DNA from: Aquabacter sp040049275
GTDB lineage: Bacteria; Pseudomonadota; Alphaproteobacteria; Rhizobiales; Xanthobacteraceae
Length of the DNA: 64,000 bases
Reading direction: 5' to 3'
NCBI RefSeq assembly: GCF_040049275.1
Contig: NZ_JBDZDT010000009.1
Span: forward strand, 1 to 64,000
Shown here: one piece after another, positions 55,959-64,000 of the stretch
Layout of the letters: each line of letters starts with the position of its first letter
Position numbering within the stretch: the first letter of the stretch is position 1
Notes under the pieces: model-generated
What the model was told of the DNA's origin: nothing
The model's input: only the letters and a program-made list of their open reading frames with translations
Databases searched by the model: none
Position numbers and translations under genes: made by a program

Positions 55959-57311
55959 TCACGCCGTCGCTTCGATGACCTTGCCGGTCTTCTCGATCAG
56001 CTCACCGATCTGGTCTTCCGAGATGATGAGCGGCGGGGTGAGGGCCAGCGTATCGCCGGTGGAGCGGATCATGATGCCCATGTCGTGGAACGCGCTTTCC
56101 AGGGCCGCATAGCCGCGCACGCCGGGCTTTCCGTCCTTGGGGGCAAGGTCGATGCCGGCGGTGAGGCCCACCGTGCGGATGTCCAGCACGCCCGGCTTGT
56201 CTTTCAGCGTCATCACCGCATCGGCCCAGAAGGGCTCCAGCTTCCTGGCGCGGGCGAACAGATCTTCCTTCGCATAGAGGTCGAGGGTGGCGAGGCCGGC
56301 CGCGCAGGCGAGCGGATGGGCCGAATAGGTATAGCCGTGGAACAGCTCGATCACGTGCTCGGGCCCGCGCATGAAGGCATCGTGGATCGCCCCGCGCACC
56401 AGCACGCCGCCCATGGGCACAGCGCCGGCGGTCACGCCCTTGGCAAAGGTGATCATATCCGGGATCACGCCGTAGCGCTCGGCGGCAAAGGCATAGCCGA
56501 GGCGGCCGTATCCGGTGATGACCTCGTCGAAGATCAGCAGGATGCCGTACTTGTCGCAGATCTCGCGCAGGCGCTTCAGATAGCCCTTCGGCGAAGGAAT
56601 GACGCCCGTGGAGCCGGCCATGGGCTCCACGATCACCGCCGCGATGGTGGAGGCGTCGTGCAGCGCCACGATGCGCTCCAGCTCGTCGGCGAAATGCGCG
56701 CCGTATTCCGGCTCGCCCTTCGTGAAAGCCTGCTTGGCGCGATCATAGGTGGCAGGCAGATGGTCGACACCCACCAGAAGGGTGCCGAAGGCTTTCCGAT
56801 TCGGCACGATGCCACCGACGCTGATGCCGCCGAAACCGACCCCGTGATAGCCACGCTCACGGCCGATGAGGCGCGTGCGGGCGCCCTGGCCGATCACATT
56901 CTGGTAAGCGAGGGCGATTTTCAGCGCCGTATCCACGGCTTCCGAACCGGAATTGCAGAAGAAAACATGGTCGAGATCGCCCGGCGCCAGCTCGGCGATG
57001 CGGCTTGCCAGGGTGAAGGCGCTGGGGTGGCCGTACTGGAAGGTGGGGGCGAAATCGAGCTCGGTCGCGGCCGTGCGGATGGCCTCCACGACAGGGGCGC
57101 GGTTGTGGCCCGTATTGACGCACCAGAGCCCTGCGGTACCGTCCAGGATCGCCCGGCCTTCCGGCGTGAAATAGTGCATATCCTTGGCCTTGGACACCAA
57201 ACGCGGCCGCTTCTTGAAGGCGCGGTTCGCGGTGAAGGGCATCCAGAAGGCTTCCAGGTCGTTGGGGACCAGGTCCGCCGCCGTCCGGTCCAACACCTCT
57301 TCCAAAGCCAT
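55959..57311 (-). CDS. Class III aminotransferase, omega-amino acid:pyruvate type
   Basis: A 450-residue PLP enzyme from ATG 57311, which has a GAGGAG site upstream; an in-frame ATG at 57350 is less likely. Features: FWMPFTANRAFKKRPR near the N-terminus, PLP-phosphate site NSGSEAVDTALK near residue 120, GYHGVGFGGISVGGI, LLIFDEVITGYGRLG with the Asp to the pyridine N near residue 255, and Lys of FAKGVTAGAVPMGG near 286. This matches beta-alanine/omega-amino acid:pyruvate aminotransferases. Stands alone; convergent with the DUF3309 gene. Confidence 0.87.
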   Translation of the reverse strand: MALEEVLDRTAADLVPNDLEAFWMPFTANRAFKKRPRLVSKAKDMHYFTPEGRAILDGTAGLWCVNTGHNRAPVVEAIRTAATELDFAPTFQYGHPSAFTLASRIAELAPGDLDHVFFCNSGSEAVDTALKIALAYQNVIGQGARTRLIGRERGYHGVGFGGISVGGIVPNRKAFGTLLVGVDHLPATYDRAKQAFTKGEPEYGAHFADELERIVALHDASTIAAVIVEPMAGSTGVIPSPKGYLKRLREICDKYGILLIFDEVITGYGRLGYAFAAERYGVIPDMITFAKGVTAGAVPMGGVLVRGAIHDAFMRGPEHVIELFHGYTYSAHPLACAAGLATLDLYAKEDLFARARKLEPFWADAVMTLKDKPGVLDIRTVGLTAGIDLAPKDGKPGVRGYAALESAFHDMGIMIRSTGDTLALTPPLIISEDQIGELIEKTGKVIEATA

Positions 57312-57532
57312 GATCGATCTCCTCATCGCCCCTGTGGAACGAGCCTGCACGGCCTCACAATCGCCGCTCTCCTCAGAAGGTATCAGCGCCTGCGTTGCGA
57401 GGGAACCGCACCGAACCGCACTTCCTCTTGCGCCGGCGGGCCATGTGGCGGAAAACAGCGCGTGACTTTAGGTCACTCCGCTCCGGCATCTGCCCGGGCA
57501 TATCCATCATCCGAACCGCTCGACGAGACGCC

Positions 57533-59368
57533 GTGACACTCGTTTCCCTGGACCCAGACAGCCCCCCCGAGGAGGCCGCACCGAAGGCCAATGCGGCGGA
57601 CGGGGATGTGCGCGCGGCTCTGGCGCGGGTGCTGGCGGCCGAGGAGTTCGTCTCCTCGCCCCGTCTGGCGGACTTCCTGCGCTTCATCGTCGAGGCGACG
57701 CTGTCCGGCCGGGCGGAAGAGATCAAGGGCTATACCATCGCGGTGGAGGCCCTGGGGCGCCCCACCTCCTTCGATCCGCAGAGCGATCCCATCGTCCGGG
57801 TGGAGGCGACGCGGCTGCGCCGGGCGCTGGAGCGCTATTACGGCAGCGCCGGCCCCGACGAGACGCTGGAGATCGTCGTCCCCAAGGGCAGCTATGTGCC
57901 CGCCTTCCGCGCCCGCGGCACCGGCGTGGAAGCTCCGGCTCCGGTCGAGCCGGCCTTGCCTGTCCTCGCGCCGCCGCCACCGCCCCGGCGCCACATCTGG
58001 CCCTGGGCGGCAGCCGCGAGCCTTGTCCTGCTGATGGGCGGCGCCCTGATCTGGCTGACCCTGGCCGGCTTCGAGGTGGGCATCGAGAACGGGCCGAACA
58101 CCGTCACGGTCACTCTGGGCGGGCGCCCCACCACCGCCGCCGAGCTGGCGGACCGCGTGGGCATGCCCATCCTGGAAGTGCGGCCGTTCGAGATCGCCGG
58201 CGTGCCGACCCCCGCGCCGGAGGAGATCCACACCTTGGAGGTGCGCCTGCGCGACGCCTTCTCCCGCTTCGATTTCGTGGATGTGATGGCGGCAGGTCCC
58301 GAGGCCTCACAGCGGGAATGCCGCGGCGCGCCGCCGCGCTCCGTCTTCTCCCTCGGCGGCCTTGCTGAAGGCCATAGCGACGGCACCTTCTCGCTGCTGC
58401 TGCGCCTCTCCGACCGCTGTGGCGGCAACATCATCTGGTCGAAGGAACTTGAAGGGCTGAAGCGCGGACCGGACCGCGCCACCACAGAGCAGCGCGTGGT
58501 GCGCGAGGTCGCCTCCTCGCTGATGGAATCCTATTCCGCTCTGCCCACCCGCGCCCGCGCCCAGGTGCGCGCGGAGGCGCCCGATTCCGGCTTCGGCTGC
58601 ATCGCCCAGGCCTTCGCCGTGCTGCGGCGGGACGAGAGCGCCTCCGCCTCCGCGGCCCGGTCCTGCCTCGACCGGCTGGTGATGCGGGATACCGGCTTCG
58701 GCATCGCCCATTCGGTCAAGGCCATGATGCTGCTGGAAGAGGCGCTCGCCGTCAGCGACAAGGAGCCCGAGCCGGCGGCGCGCGCCCAGATGCGGCATGA
58801 GGCGGAACTAGGCGCCGACCTCTCGCCCACCAGCGCGTTCGCCGCCAAGGTGCTGGCCAATGTGGACTTCTTCCTCGGCGAGCGGGACGCGGCCCTGGCC
58901 GCCGCCGAGCGGGCGGTGGCCCTCAACCCGCTGGATTACGACGTCGCTGCCAGCGCCGGCACCATCATGATCGGCCTCGGCAAGGTCGAGCAGGGCGAGG
59001 CGCTGCTCACCTTCGCCCGTGAGAACGGGGCGCAGCGCACCCAGCTCCAGGACATCTATCTCGGCATCGCCGCCTTCCTGCGCACCGATGAGATCGCCGC
59101 GGCCAACGCCGTGCCGCCCTTGGAGACGCACCCCACGGCCCAGACCCGCATCGCCCTTGCTCTGGTGCTGCACGTGCTGGGCCGGGCGGAGGATGAGCGC
59201 CGGGTGGTAGCCACGCTCATGCACGACACCCAGGGAGGGCCGGCCGGCGTCCAGCGCCTGGTGCACCGCATGCTGCCCTGGAACGACAACGCCATGCGCG
59301 TGCTGGGCGAGCTGGAAGCCGCCGGGCTTGCCCGGGACATGCGCGCGCCGGTGGCCTCGAAAGGCTAG
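57533..59368 (+). CDS. Membrane-anchored TPR protein with N-terminal winged-helix-like domain (adenylate cyclase-associated type)
   Basis: About 611 residues if started at GTG 57533; an ATG at 57395 in frame would add a basic, low-quality N-terminus. Residues 20-115 (VRAALARVLAAEEFVSSPRL, DFLRFIVEATLSGRAEEIKG, DPIVRVEATRLRRALERYY, VPKGSYVPAF) form the domain often found before TPRs in rhizobial proteins annotated as adenylate cyclase or TolB-like. One membrane helix (WAAAASLVLLMGGALIWLTL) lies near 160-182. The rest is periplasmic with TPR-like helices, e.g. FFLGERDAALAAAERAVALN. No cyclase catalytic domain is present. Role unknown, probably signalling. Confidence 0.65.
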   Translation: MTLVSLDPDSPPEEAAPKANAADGDVRAALARVLAAEEFVSSPRLADFLRFIVEATLSGRAEEIKGYTIAVEALGRPTSFDPQSDPIVRVEATRLRRALERYYGSAGPDETLEIVVPKGSYVPAFRARGTGVEAPAPVEPALPVLAPPPPPRRHIWPWAAAASLVLLMGGALIWLTLAGFEVGIENGPNTVTVTLGGRPTTAAELADRVGMPILEVRPFEIAGVPTPAPEEIHTLEVRLRDAFSRFDFVDVMAAGPEASQRECRGAPPRSVFSLGGLAEGHSDGTFSLLLRLSDRCGGNIIWSKELEGLKRGPDRATTEQRVVREVASSLMESYSALPTRARAQVRAEAPDSGFGCIAQAFAVLRRDESASASAARSCLDRLVMRDTGFGIAHSVKAMMLLEEALAVSDKEPEPAARAQMRHEAELGADLSPTSAFAAKVLANVDFFLGERDAALAAAERAVALNPLDYDVAASAGTIMIGLGKVEQGEALLTFARENGAQRTQLQDIYLGIAAFLRTDEIAAANAVPPLETHPTAQTRIALALVLHVLGRAEDERRVVATLMHDTQGGPAGVQRLVHRMLPWNDNAMRVLGELEAAGLARDMRAPVASKG

Positions 59369-59371
59369 GTT

Positions 59372-59668
59372 TCAGCGCTTGCGCACGAACTCGGCGCGCA
59401 GGACCAACCCCTTGATGCCTTCGTAGCGGCAGTCGATCTCCTGGTCATTGTCCGTGAGCCGGATCGACCGGATGACAGTGCCCTGCTTGAGGGTCTGGCC
59501 GGCGCCCTTCACCTTCAGGTCCTTGATGAGGGCGACGGAATCGCCGTCGGCGAGAAGATTTCCGGCGGCATCGCGGACCTCGATCCGCGCTGCCGCCGCC
59601 ATCTCCGAGGCCGGCCGCCATTCGCCGGTCGCCTCGTCATAGACGTAGTCGTCGTTCTCGTCGGCCAT
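59372..59668 (-). CDS. PhnA-like (YjdM) C-terminal domain protein without zinc ribbon
   Basis: A 98-residue protein from ATG 59668, with a purine-rich GGGGGCAGG upstream. Residues 28-98 match the PhnA C-terminal domain: VRDAAGNLLADGDSVALIKD, then KVKGAGQTLKQGTVIRSIRL. The N-terminal part DDYVYDEATGEWRPASEM keeps the end of the usual zinc-ribbon segment, but all Cys are gone. PhnA/YjdM is not truly needed for phosphonate use, so no function is assigned. 23 bp after hslU. Confidence 0.75.
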   Translation of the reverse strand: MADENDDYVYDEATGEWRPASEMAAAARIEVRDAAGNLLADGDSVALIKDLKVKGAGQTLKQGTVIRSIRLTDNDQEIDCRYEGIKGLVLRAEFVRKR

Positions 59669-59691
59669 GCCTGCCCCCACTTCCATGCGGC

Positions 59692-60999
59692 TCACAGGAT
59701 GAACCGGCTCAGATCCGCATTCTTCGCAAGGTCCGCGACCCGGTCGCGCACATAGGTAGCGTCGATGGTGACCACCTCGCCGGAACGGTCCGGGGCAGAG
59801 AAGGAGAGGTCGTCCAGCACCCGCTCGATCACCGTCTGGAGCCGGCGTGCCCCGATATTCTCCACCGAGCCGTTCACCTCCACCGCCACGTCGGCGATGG
59901 CCTCCACCGCATCCATGGTGACGTCGAGGGTCACGCCCTCGGTCGCCATTAGCGCCACGGACTGCTTCACGAGACTCGCCTCGGTCTCGGTGAGGATGCG
60001 CACGAAATCCTCACGCGTCAGCGCCTCCAGCTCCACCCGGATGGGCAGGCGGCCCTGAAGCTCCGGCAGCAGATCCGAGGGCTTCGACACATGGAACGCG
60101 CCGGAGGCGATGAACAGGATGTGGTCGGTCTTCACCGGGCCGTGCTTGGTGGAAACCGTGGTGCCCTCGATCAAAGGCAGGAGGTCCCGCTGCACGCCCT
60201 CGCGGGAAACGTCGGCGCCGGAGCGGTTCTCGCGGCCGGCGATCTTGTCGATCTCGTCCAGGAAGACGATGCCGTTATTCTCCACCGCATAGATGGCTTC
60301 CAGGGTCGTGGCGTCCTGGTCGATCAGCTTGTCCGCCTCTTCGGTGACGAGCAGCGGGTGGGCGTCCTTCACCAGCACGCGGCGGGCCTTGGTGCGCCCG
60401 CCGAACGCCTTGCCCAGCATGTCGCCGAGGGAGACCGCGCCCATCTGCGCGCCGGGCATGCCGGGGATCTCGAACAAAGGCAGGCCCTGTCCGCCCGCCT
60501 GCACCTCGATCTCCACTTCCTTCTCGTCCATCTCGCCCGCGCGCAGCTTCTTGCGGAAGCTCTCGCGGGTGGTGGCGGAGGAGCCCTGCCCCACCAAGGC
60601 GTCCAGCACCCGCTCCTCGGCGGCAAGATGGGCGCGCGCCTGCACTTCTTTGCGCTTCACGTCGCGCACGAGGCCGATGCCCACCTCCACGAGGTCGCGG
60701 ACGATCTGCTCCACGTCCCGGCCCACATAGCCGACCTCGGTGAATTTCGTCGCCTCCACCTTCAGGAAGGGCGCGCCCGCAAGGCGGGCGAGGCGGCGGG
60801 AAATCTCGGTCTTGCCGACGCCGGTGGGGCCGATCATGAGGATGTTCTTGGGCAGAACTTCCTCGCGCATCTGGCCTTCCAGCTGCTGGCGCCGCCAGCG
60901 GTTGCGCAGCGCGATGGCGACCGCGCGCTTGGCCTTGGACTGGCCGACAATGTGACGGTCCAGCTCGGACACGATCTCGCGGGGGGAAAAGTCGCTCAT
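59692..60999 (-). CDS. hslU: HslU, ATPase subunit of the HslUV protease
   Basis: A 435-residue AAA+ unfoldase. PREIVSELDRHIVGQ at the start, Walker A GPTGVGKTEISRRLA near residue 57, pore loop segment VGYVGRDVEQIVRDL near 88, I-domain at about 110-240, Walker B VFLDEIDKIAGR near 247, sensor arginines in GARRLQTVIERVL near 392. It unfolds substrates for HslV in the cytoplasm. ATGA overlap with the GNAT gene that separates it from hslV. Confidence 0.95.
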   Translation of the reverse strand: MSDFSPREIVSELDRHIVGQSKAKRAVAIALRNRWRRQQLEGQMREEVLPKNILMIGPTGVGKTEISRRLARLAGAPFLKVEATKFTEVGYVGRDVEQIVRDLVEVGIGLVRDVKRKEVQARAHLAAEERVLDALVGQGSSATTRESFRKKLRAGEMDEKEVEIEVQAGGQGLPLFEIPGMPGAQMGAVSLGDMLGKAFGGRTKARRVLVKDAHPLLVTEEADKLIDQDATTLEAIYAVENNGIVFLDEIDKIAGRENRSGADVSREGVQRDLLPLIEGTTVSTKHGPVKTDHILFIASGAFHVSKPSDLLPELQGRLPIRVELEALTREDFVRILTETEASLVKQSVALMATEGVTLDVTMDAVEAIADVAVEVNGSVENIGARRLQTVIERVLDDLSFSAPDRSGEVVTIDATYVRDRVADLAKNADLSRFIL

Positions 61000-61481
61000 G
61001 CGTTGCGTACCATCAAGAGAGCAGGGCCATCCGGGGTGGTGACCTCCCGGTCCCGGGTGAAGCCGGCCTTTTCATAGGCGCGGATCGCCCGGGAATTGTC
61101 TGGACGAGGATCGACGACCACGCGCGGCACGCCGCGCGCGAAAAGCCCCTCGGCAAAGGCCGCCACGAAGGCGGAACCATGGCCGCGGCCCACCATGTCG
61201 GCGTCGCCGATGAACTGGTCGAGGCCACGCGTCTCGGGCGGCTGCGGCCCGAAGGAGACATGCCAGTCACTGATCCTGTAGCATTGCAGGTAGGCGAAAG
61301 GGCGCTCGTCACAGGCCACGATGAACTGCGCAAAGTCGGGATGGTCGAGATCGCCGCTGACGAACTCGAAATCCTCGCCATCGTGCCACCAGGCCGCCAC
61401 GTGGGGTTCGGCGAGCCAGCTCACGACCCGCGGCAGGTCGCCGTCGATCATGGGCCTGAAGCTGTACCGGGACGGGTCCAT
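60996..61481 (-). CDS. GNAT-family N-acetyltransferase (AAC(6')-like)
   Basis: A 161-residue acetyltransferase. YSFRPMIDGDLPRVVSWLAEPHV at the start, LQCYRISDW, GLDQFIGDADMVGRGHGSAF with the acetyl-CoA loop near residue 100, VVVDPRPDNSRAIRAYEKAGF near 125. It resembles the aminoglycoside 6'-acetyltransferase/siderophore acetyltransferase branch; the true acceptor is unknown and resistance should not be assumed. It lies between hslV and hslU, 3 bp after hslV and overlapping hslU by 4 nt, so it is translated with the protease. Confidence 0.85.
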   Translation of the reverse strand: MDPSRYSFRPMIDGDLPRVVSWLAEPHVAAWWHDGEDFEFVSGDLDHPDFAQFIVACDERPFAYLQCYRISDWHVSFGPQPPETRGLDQFIGDADMVGRGHGSAFVAAFAEGLFARGVPRVVVDPRPDNSRAIRAYEKAGFTRDREVTTPDGPALLMVRNA

Positions 61482-61484
61482 GGA

Positions 61485-62039
61485 TCAGCCGACCGTCTCG
61501 ATCACGATGTTGCGGTTGGTGTAGACGCAGATGTCCGCTGCGATCTCCAGGGAGCGACGCACGATGGCCTCGGGATCTTCCTCCCGGTCCAGCAGCGCCC
61601 GCGCCGCGGCGAGCGCGTACATGCCTCCGGAGCCGATACCCGCGACCCCCGCATCGGGCTCCAGCACATCGCCGGTGCCGGTGAGCACGAGGGAGATGTT
61701 GGCGTCGGCAACGATCATCATGGCTTCCAGGCGCCTGAGATAGCGGTCGGTACGCCAGTCCTTTGCCAACTCAACAGCCGCACGCTGGAGTTGGCCGGGA
61801 TACTGCTCCAGCTTCGCCTCGAGGCGCTCGAACAAGGTGAAGGCATCGGCGGTGGCGCCGGCGAAGCCGCCGATCACGTCGCCCTTGCCGAGCCGTCGGA
61901 CCTTGCGCGCATTGGCCTTCAGCACGGTCTGGCCCAGGGTGACCTGCCCGTCGCCGGCAATGGCGACGCGGCCGCCCTTGCGCACCGAGACGATGGTGGT
62001 GCCGTAAATGGTATCGGGGGAATGCATGCGGGGCTCCAT
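61485..62039 (-). CDS. hslV: HslV, peptidase subunit of the HslUV protease
   Basis: A 184-residue proteasome-like peptidase. After a short propeptide the mature N-terminus is the catalytic Thr in IYGTTIVSVRKGG (TTIVSVRK); then VAIAGDGQVTLGQTVLK, KVRRLGKGDVIGGFAGATADA and GIGSGGMYALAAARAL follow as usual. ATG 62039 is listed; ATG 62027 has the better ribosome site (GGAG) and would shorten the propeptide by four residues. Assembles as double hexamer rings with HslU. Confidence 0.94.
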   Translation of the reverse strand: MEPRMHSPDTIYGTTIVSVRKGGRVAIAGDGQVTLGQTVLKANARKVRRLGKGDVIGGFAGATADAFTLFERLEAKLEQYPGQLQRAAVELAKDWRTDRYLRRLEAMMIVADANISLVLTGTGDVLEPDAGVAGIGSGGMYALAAARALLDREEDPEAIVRRSLEIAADICVYTNRNIVIETVG

Positions 62040-62083
62040 GACGGAGCCTTACTTAAGTCCTTCCCGCCGCCGCGCAACGTTTG

Positions 62084-62878
62084 TCATGCGAGCTTCAGGA
62101 AATCGCGCACCGCCTTGGTGAAGGCGTCGGGCACCTCAACCATGGGGCAATGGCCGGAAAGGGCGATTTCCTGGAGCCGCGCGCCAGGGATTGCCTCGGC
62201 GATCTTGCGTGCGAAAGGCGGGGCGAAGAAGCGGTCGTCCGGCGTGTACAAAACCAGAGTGCGCGCCTTGATTGCACCGAGGCGGTCCAGCGTGTCTACG
62301 TTGGCGCAGGCATCCGCCTGCCGCTCGAAGGCGGAGATTTCCTGCAAGGGGCTTGCGGCCAGCGCCTGACGGGCAATGGTCTCCAGCGGCACGCTTGCCA
62401 GCGTCACCTGGCCGAGGGTGAAGGTCGCGAGCGTCGAGACAAAGGTCACCTCGTCCGCGATCTCCCGCCGGAGCCGCTTCAGAAGGCCCAGGACCTCGAT
62501 CGTGTAGCCGTCCTGCCGCGCCAGGGAGTTGGTGAGGATCAGGCTGTCCACCCGCTCCGGCGCCATCAGCGCCAGTTCCTGGGCGATCGCGCCGCCCATG
62601 GAATGGCCGAGCACATGGGCGCGTTCGATGCCGGCGGCATCCATCACCGCCAGCGCGTCCCCCGCCATGTCGGCGACCGTATAGGGGCCGTCCGCCCGGC
62701 CGCTCGCCGCCATGTCGCGGTTGTCGAAGCTCAGGGTGGTGAAATCGGAGAGGAGCGGCCGGCTCAGCCCCCAGAAGATGCGGTCCGCCGCCAGCCCGCC
62801 GATGATGAGCAGCGGTGGGCCGCGCCCCTCCACGTCATAAGCGAGCTTGATGCCGTCGTGGGAGGTGAAGAGGTCCAT
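62084..62878 (-). CDS. Alpha/beta-hydrolase
   Basis: A 264-residue hydrolase: LLIIGGLAADRIFW oxyanion region, GHSMGGAIAQELAL nucleophile elbow near residue 95, acid Asp in YTPDDRFFAP near 215, His in SGHCPMVEVP near 243. Related to esterases and 3-oxoadipate enol-lactonase-like enzymes; substrate not readable. No signal peptide. Between hslV and a membrane protein on the same strand. Confidence 0.8.
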   Translation of the reverse strand: MDLFTSHDGIKLAYDVEGRGPPLLIIGGLAADRIFWGLSRPLLSDFTTLSFDNRDMAASGRADGPYTVADMAGDALAVMDAAGIERAHVLGHSMGGAIAQELALMAPERVDSLILTNSLARQDGYTIEVLGLLKRLRREIADEVTFVSTLATFTLGQVTLASVPLETIARQALAASPLQEISAFERQADACANVDTLDRLGAIKARTLVLYTPDDRFFAPPFARKIAEAIPGARLQEIALSGHCPMVEVPDAFTKAVRDFLKLA

Positions 62879-62894
62879 GGTGCCGCCGGAACCT

Positions 62895-63482
62895 TCAGGT
62901 GAGGGTGTTCAGCAGCCAGCCGATCCAGAAGAACTGGTCCACCAGCGCCAGAAGAAGAAAGGCCGCATGAAAGCGCGGGTTCCGCGTCCGCATGGCGACG
63001 AGGCAGCCGCTGACCATCACGACAGCTTCGACACCCTCGATCAGACCGACGAACTGTACATACTCCACGCCCTTCAGGAAGGTATCTCCAACATCCATGA
63101 CATGCGAGACCGCAAGAATGCCGAAGAACCATTTCCGCTTTGCGTAAAAATAATCGTGATAACTGGGATACTGGCTGAGATGATCGGGAAATAGCAGGAC
63201 ACACATAAAGTAGAACTGACTTGTATAAGCCAATACGAAAAAATAGACCATAAAGGTCCAATTTTCGATGGTCGAAAGACGATACTCCCACCACCAGAAC
63301 AGAATGGCGCCGAGCAAGGTGCTGGCCGCCCAGCCGAGATGGACCGGGCTGACCCGATGTTCCGTGGGATGCTGGATGAACTTGGCAAAGCCGCTCAACA
63401 GGCGCGTGATGCTGAGGCCGAGGATCATCCCCATGACCACGCGCACGTGAAAATAAAGCTGCGGATCGTGTCCGGCCGCCAT
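62895..63482 (-). CDS. Integral membrane protein of unknown function (195 aa)
   Basis: About five to six hydrophobic segments, e.g. VVMGMILGLSITRLLSGFAK, TLLGAILFWWW, FMVYFFVLAYTSQFYFMCVL and AAFLLLALVDQFFWIGWLL. Rich in aromatic residues. No recognised domain. The middle of the gene (about 63100-63290) has clearly lower GC than its surroundings. 17 bp upstream of the hydrolase gene, perhaps co-transcribed. Confidence 0.65.
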   Translation of the reverse strand: MAAGHDPQLYFHVRVVMGMILGLSITRLLSGFAKFIQHPTEHRVSPVHLGWAASTLLGAILFWWWEYRLSTIENWTFMVYFFVLAYTSQFYFMCVLLFPDHLSQYPSYHDYFYAKRKWFFGILAVSHVMDVGDTFLKGVEYVQFVGLIEGVEAVVMVSGCLVAMRTRNPRFHAAFLLLALVDQFFWIGWLLNTLT

Positions 63483-63612
63483 GTCGCCCCGCCCTGCCCT
63501 TCCGCTGTTTAGGAAGTTCGCCGGAGGCAGGCAAGGCGATTGGTTGTCATGCTACCGCCATATGGCATTGCAGCACGCGACCTGCTAGAACGCGCGGCCT
63601 TGGAGGAGTTCC

Positions 63613-64000
63613 ATGCGTAAGGCCGAAATCGTTCGCGAGACGAAAGAGACGCAGGTGCACCTTTCCGTCGACCTCGACGGGACGGGCAGCGCCACCGTGT
63701 CCACGGGCATCGGCTTCCTCGACCATATGCTCGACCTTCTCGCCCGCCACGCCCGCTTCGACCTGAAGGTGGAGGCCAAGGGCGACCTGCACGTGGATTT
63801 CCACCACACCGCGGAAGACGTGGGCATCGTGCTCGGCCAGGCGGTGAAGCGCGCGCTCGGCGAGATGCGCGGCGTCACCCGCTATGCGGACGTGCACCTG
63901 CCCATGGACGAGACGCTGACCCGCGTCGCCCTCGACATCTCGGGCCGCCCCTTCCTGGTGTTCCGCACGTCCTTCCCGACGCAGAAGATCGGCGAGTTCG
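63613..64000 (+). CDS. hisB: Imidazoleglycerol-phosphate dehydratase (5' part, runs off the window)
   Basis: ATG 63613 after a GGAGGAG ribosome site. The visible 129 residues cover most of the enzyme of histidine biosynthesis: VSTGIGFLDHMLDLLARHARFDL, then GDLHVDFHHTAEDVGIVLGQA with the metal-binding His cluster, and HLPMDETLTRVALDISGRPF. The normal length is about 195-200 residues, so about 70 lie beyond the edge. Divergent from the hslV side, a layout common in Hyphomicrobiales. Confidence 0.95.
   Translation, partial: MRKAEIVRETKETQVHLSVDLDGTGSATVSTGIGFLDHMLDLLARHARFDLKVEAKGDLHVDFHHTAEDVGIVLGQAVKRALGEMRGVTRYADVHLPMDETLTRVALDISGRPFLVFRTSFPTQKIGEF

Noticed and set aside
60996..61481. Aminoglycoside resistance gene
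   Set aside because: Similarity to AAC(6') is at family level; coupling to hslUV indicates a housekeeping role.

Overview
The window is high-GC DNA with the gene content of an alphaproteobacterium of the order Hyphomicrobiales (Rhizobiales). Pointers are the hslV-GNAT-hslU block facing hisB, a DUF3309 gene behind a GGAAC-N16-CGTT (EcfG-type) promoter, modE-modABC with a Mo-box, intracellular phaZ, and two families of dispersed GC-rich palindromic repeats. A member of or near Xanthobacteraceae is my guess; this is inference, not a database result.

Layout. 1-0.76 kb: the end of an IS3-family insertion sequence cuts off a two-PAS chemoreceptor-like gene. An AT-rich gap (0.8-1.0 kb) follows. 1.2-10.6 kb: phaZ, two tandem secreted lipase-like paralogues, a conserved hypothetical gene, lutCBA (lactate oxidation), an L,D-transpeptidase, an OmpR-type response regulator, a cNMP-binding protein and xthA. 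10.8-15.8 kb: an aldehyde dehydrogenase and a tricarballylate/citrate module in which a GntR/FCD regulator sits between tcuB and tcuA. 16.0-19.4 kb: modE-modA-modB-modC with a Mo-box. 19.6-22.5 kb: a thioredoxin-reductase-like flavoprotein, and an amidohydrolase divergent from a MarR regulator.

22.7-52.8 kb is the striking part: about 30 kb that looks like a catabolic island for carboxylated N-containing (hetero)aromatic or amide compounds. It holds (i) a GntR/UTRA regulator and an ABC ATPase-permease-acetamidase/formamidase-binding protein-molybdenum hydroxylase (L, M, S) operon ending in a binding-protein-like gene with no signal peptide; (ii) a minus-strand operon with two NMT1/SsuA-like binding proteins, an LLM-type FMN monooxygenase, a flavin reductase with a MarR-like C-terminal domain, an ATPase and a permease, divergent from a GntR/FCD regulator; (iii) a minus-strand operon of binding protein, ATPase and two permeases; and (iv) a plus-strand operon of a 75-residue ORF, two UbiD-type decarboxylases, a 63-residue protein, a formamidase-like alpha/beta hydrolase and a second molybdenum hydroxylase. 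In (iv) six successive junctions are 4-nt stop/start overlaps. In both hydroxylases the 2Fe-2S subunit is fused to a CoxG-like SRPBCC domain with an amphipathic C-terminal tail. I see good sigma-54 promoters (GG-N10-GC) before (i), (iii) and (iv) and a weaker one inside (ii). The two before (iii) and (iv) are divergent and flank a region dense in dyads. Together this suggests uptake, Mo-dependent hydroxylation, prFMN-dependent decarboxylation, FMN-dependent oxygenation and amide or ester hydrolysis under sigma-54 control. Substrates are unknown. No sigma-54 activator, UbiX or XdhC-type maturation factor lies in the window.

52.8-64 kb returns to core genes: two small proteins, tRNA-Gly(CCC), an aminopeptidase P, a general-stress DUF3309 protein, a class III aminotransferase, a TPR membrane protein, a PhnA-like protein, hslU/GNAT/hslV, a hydrolase, a membrane protein, and the 5' part of hisB running off the right edge.
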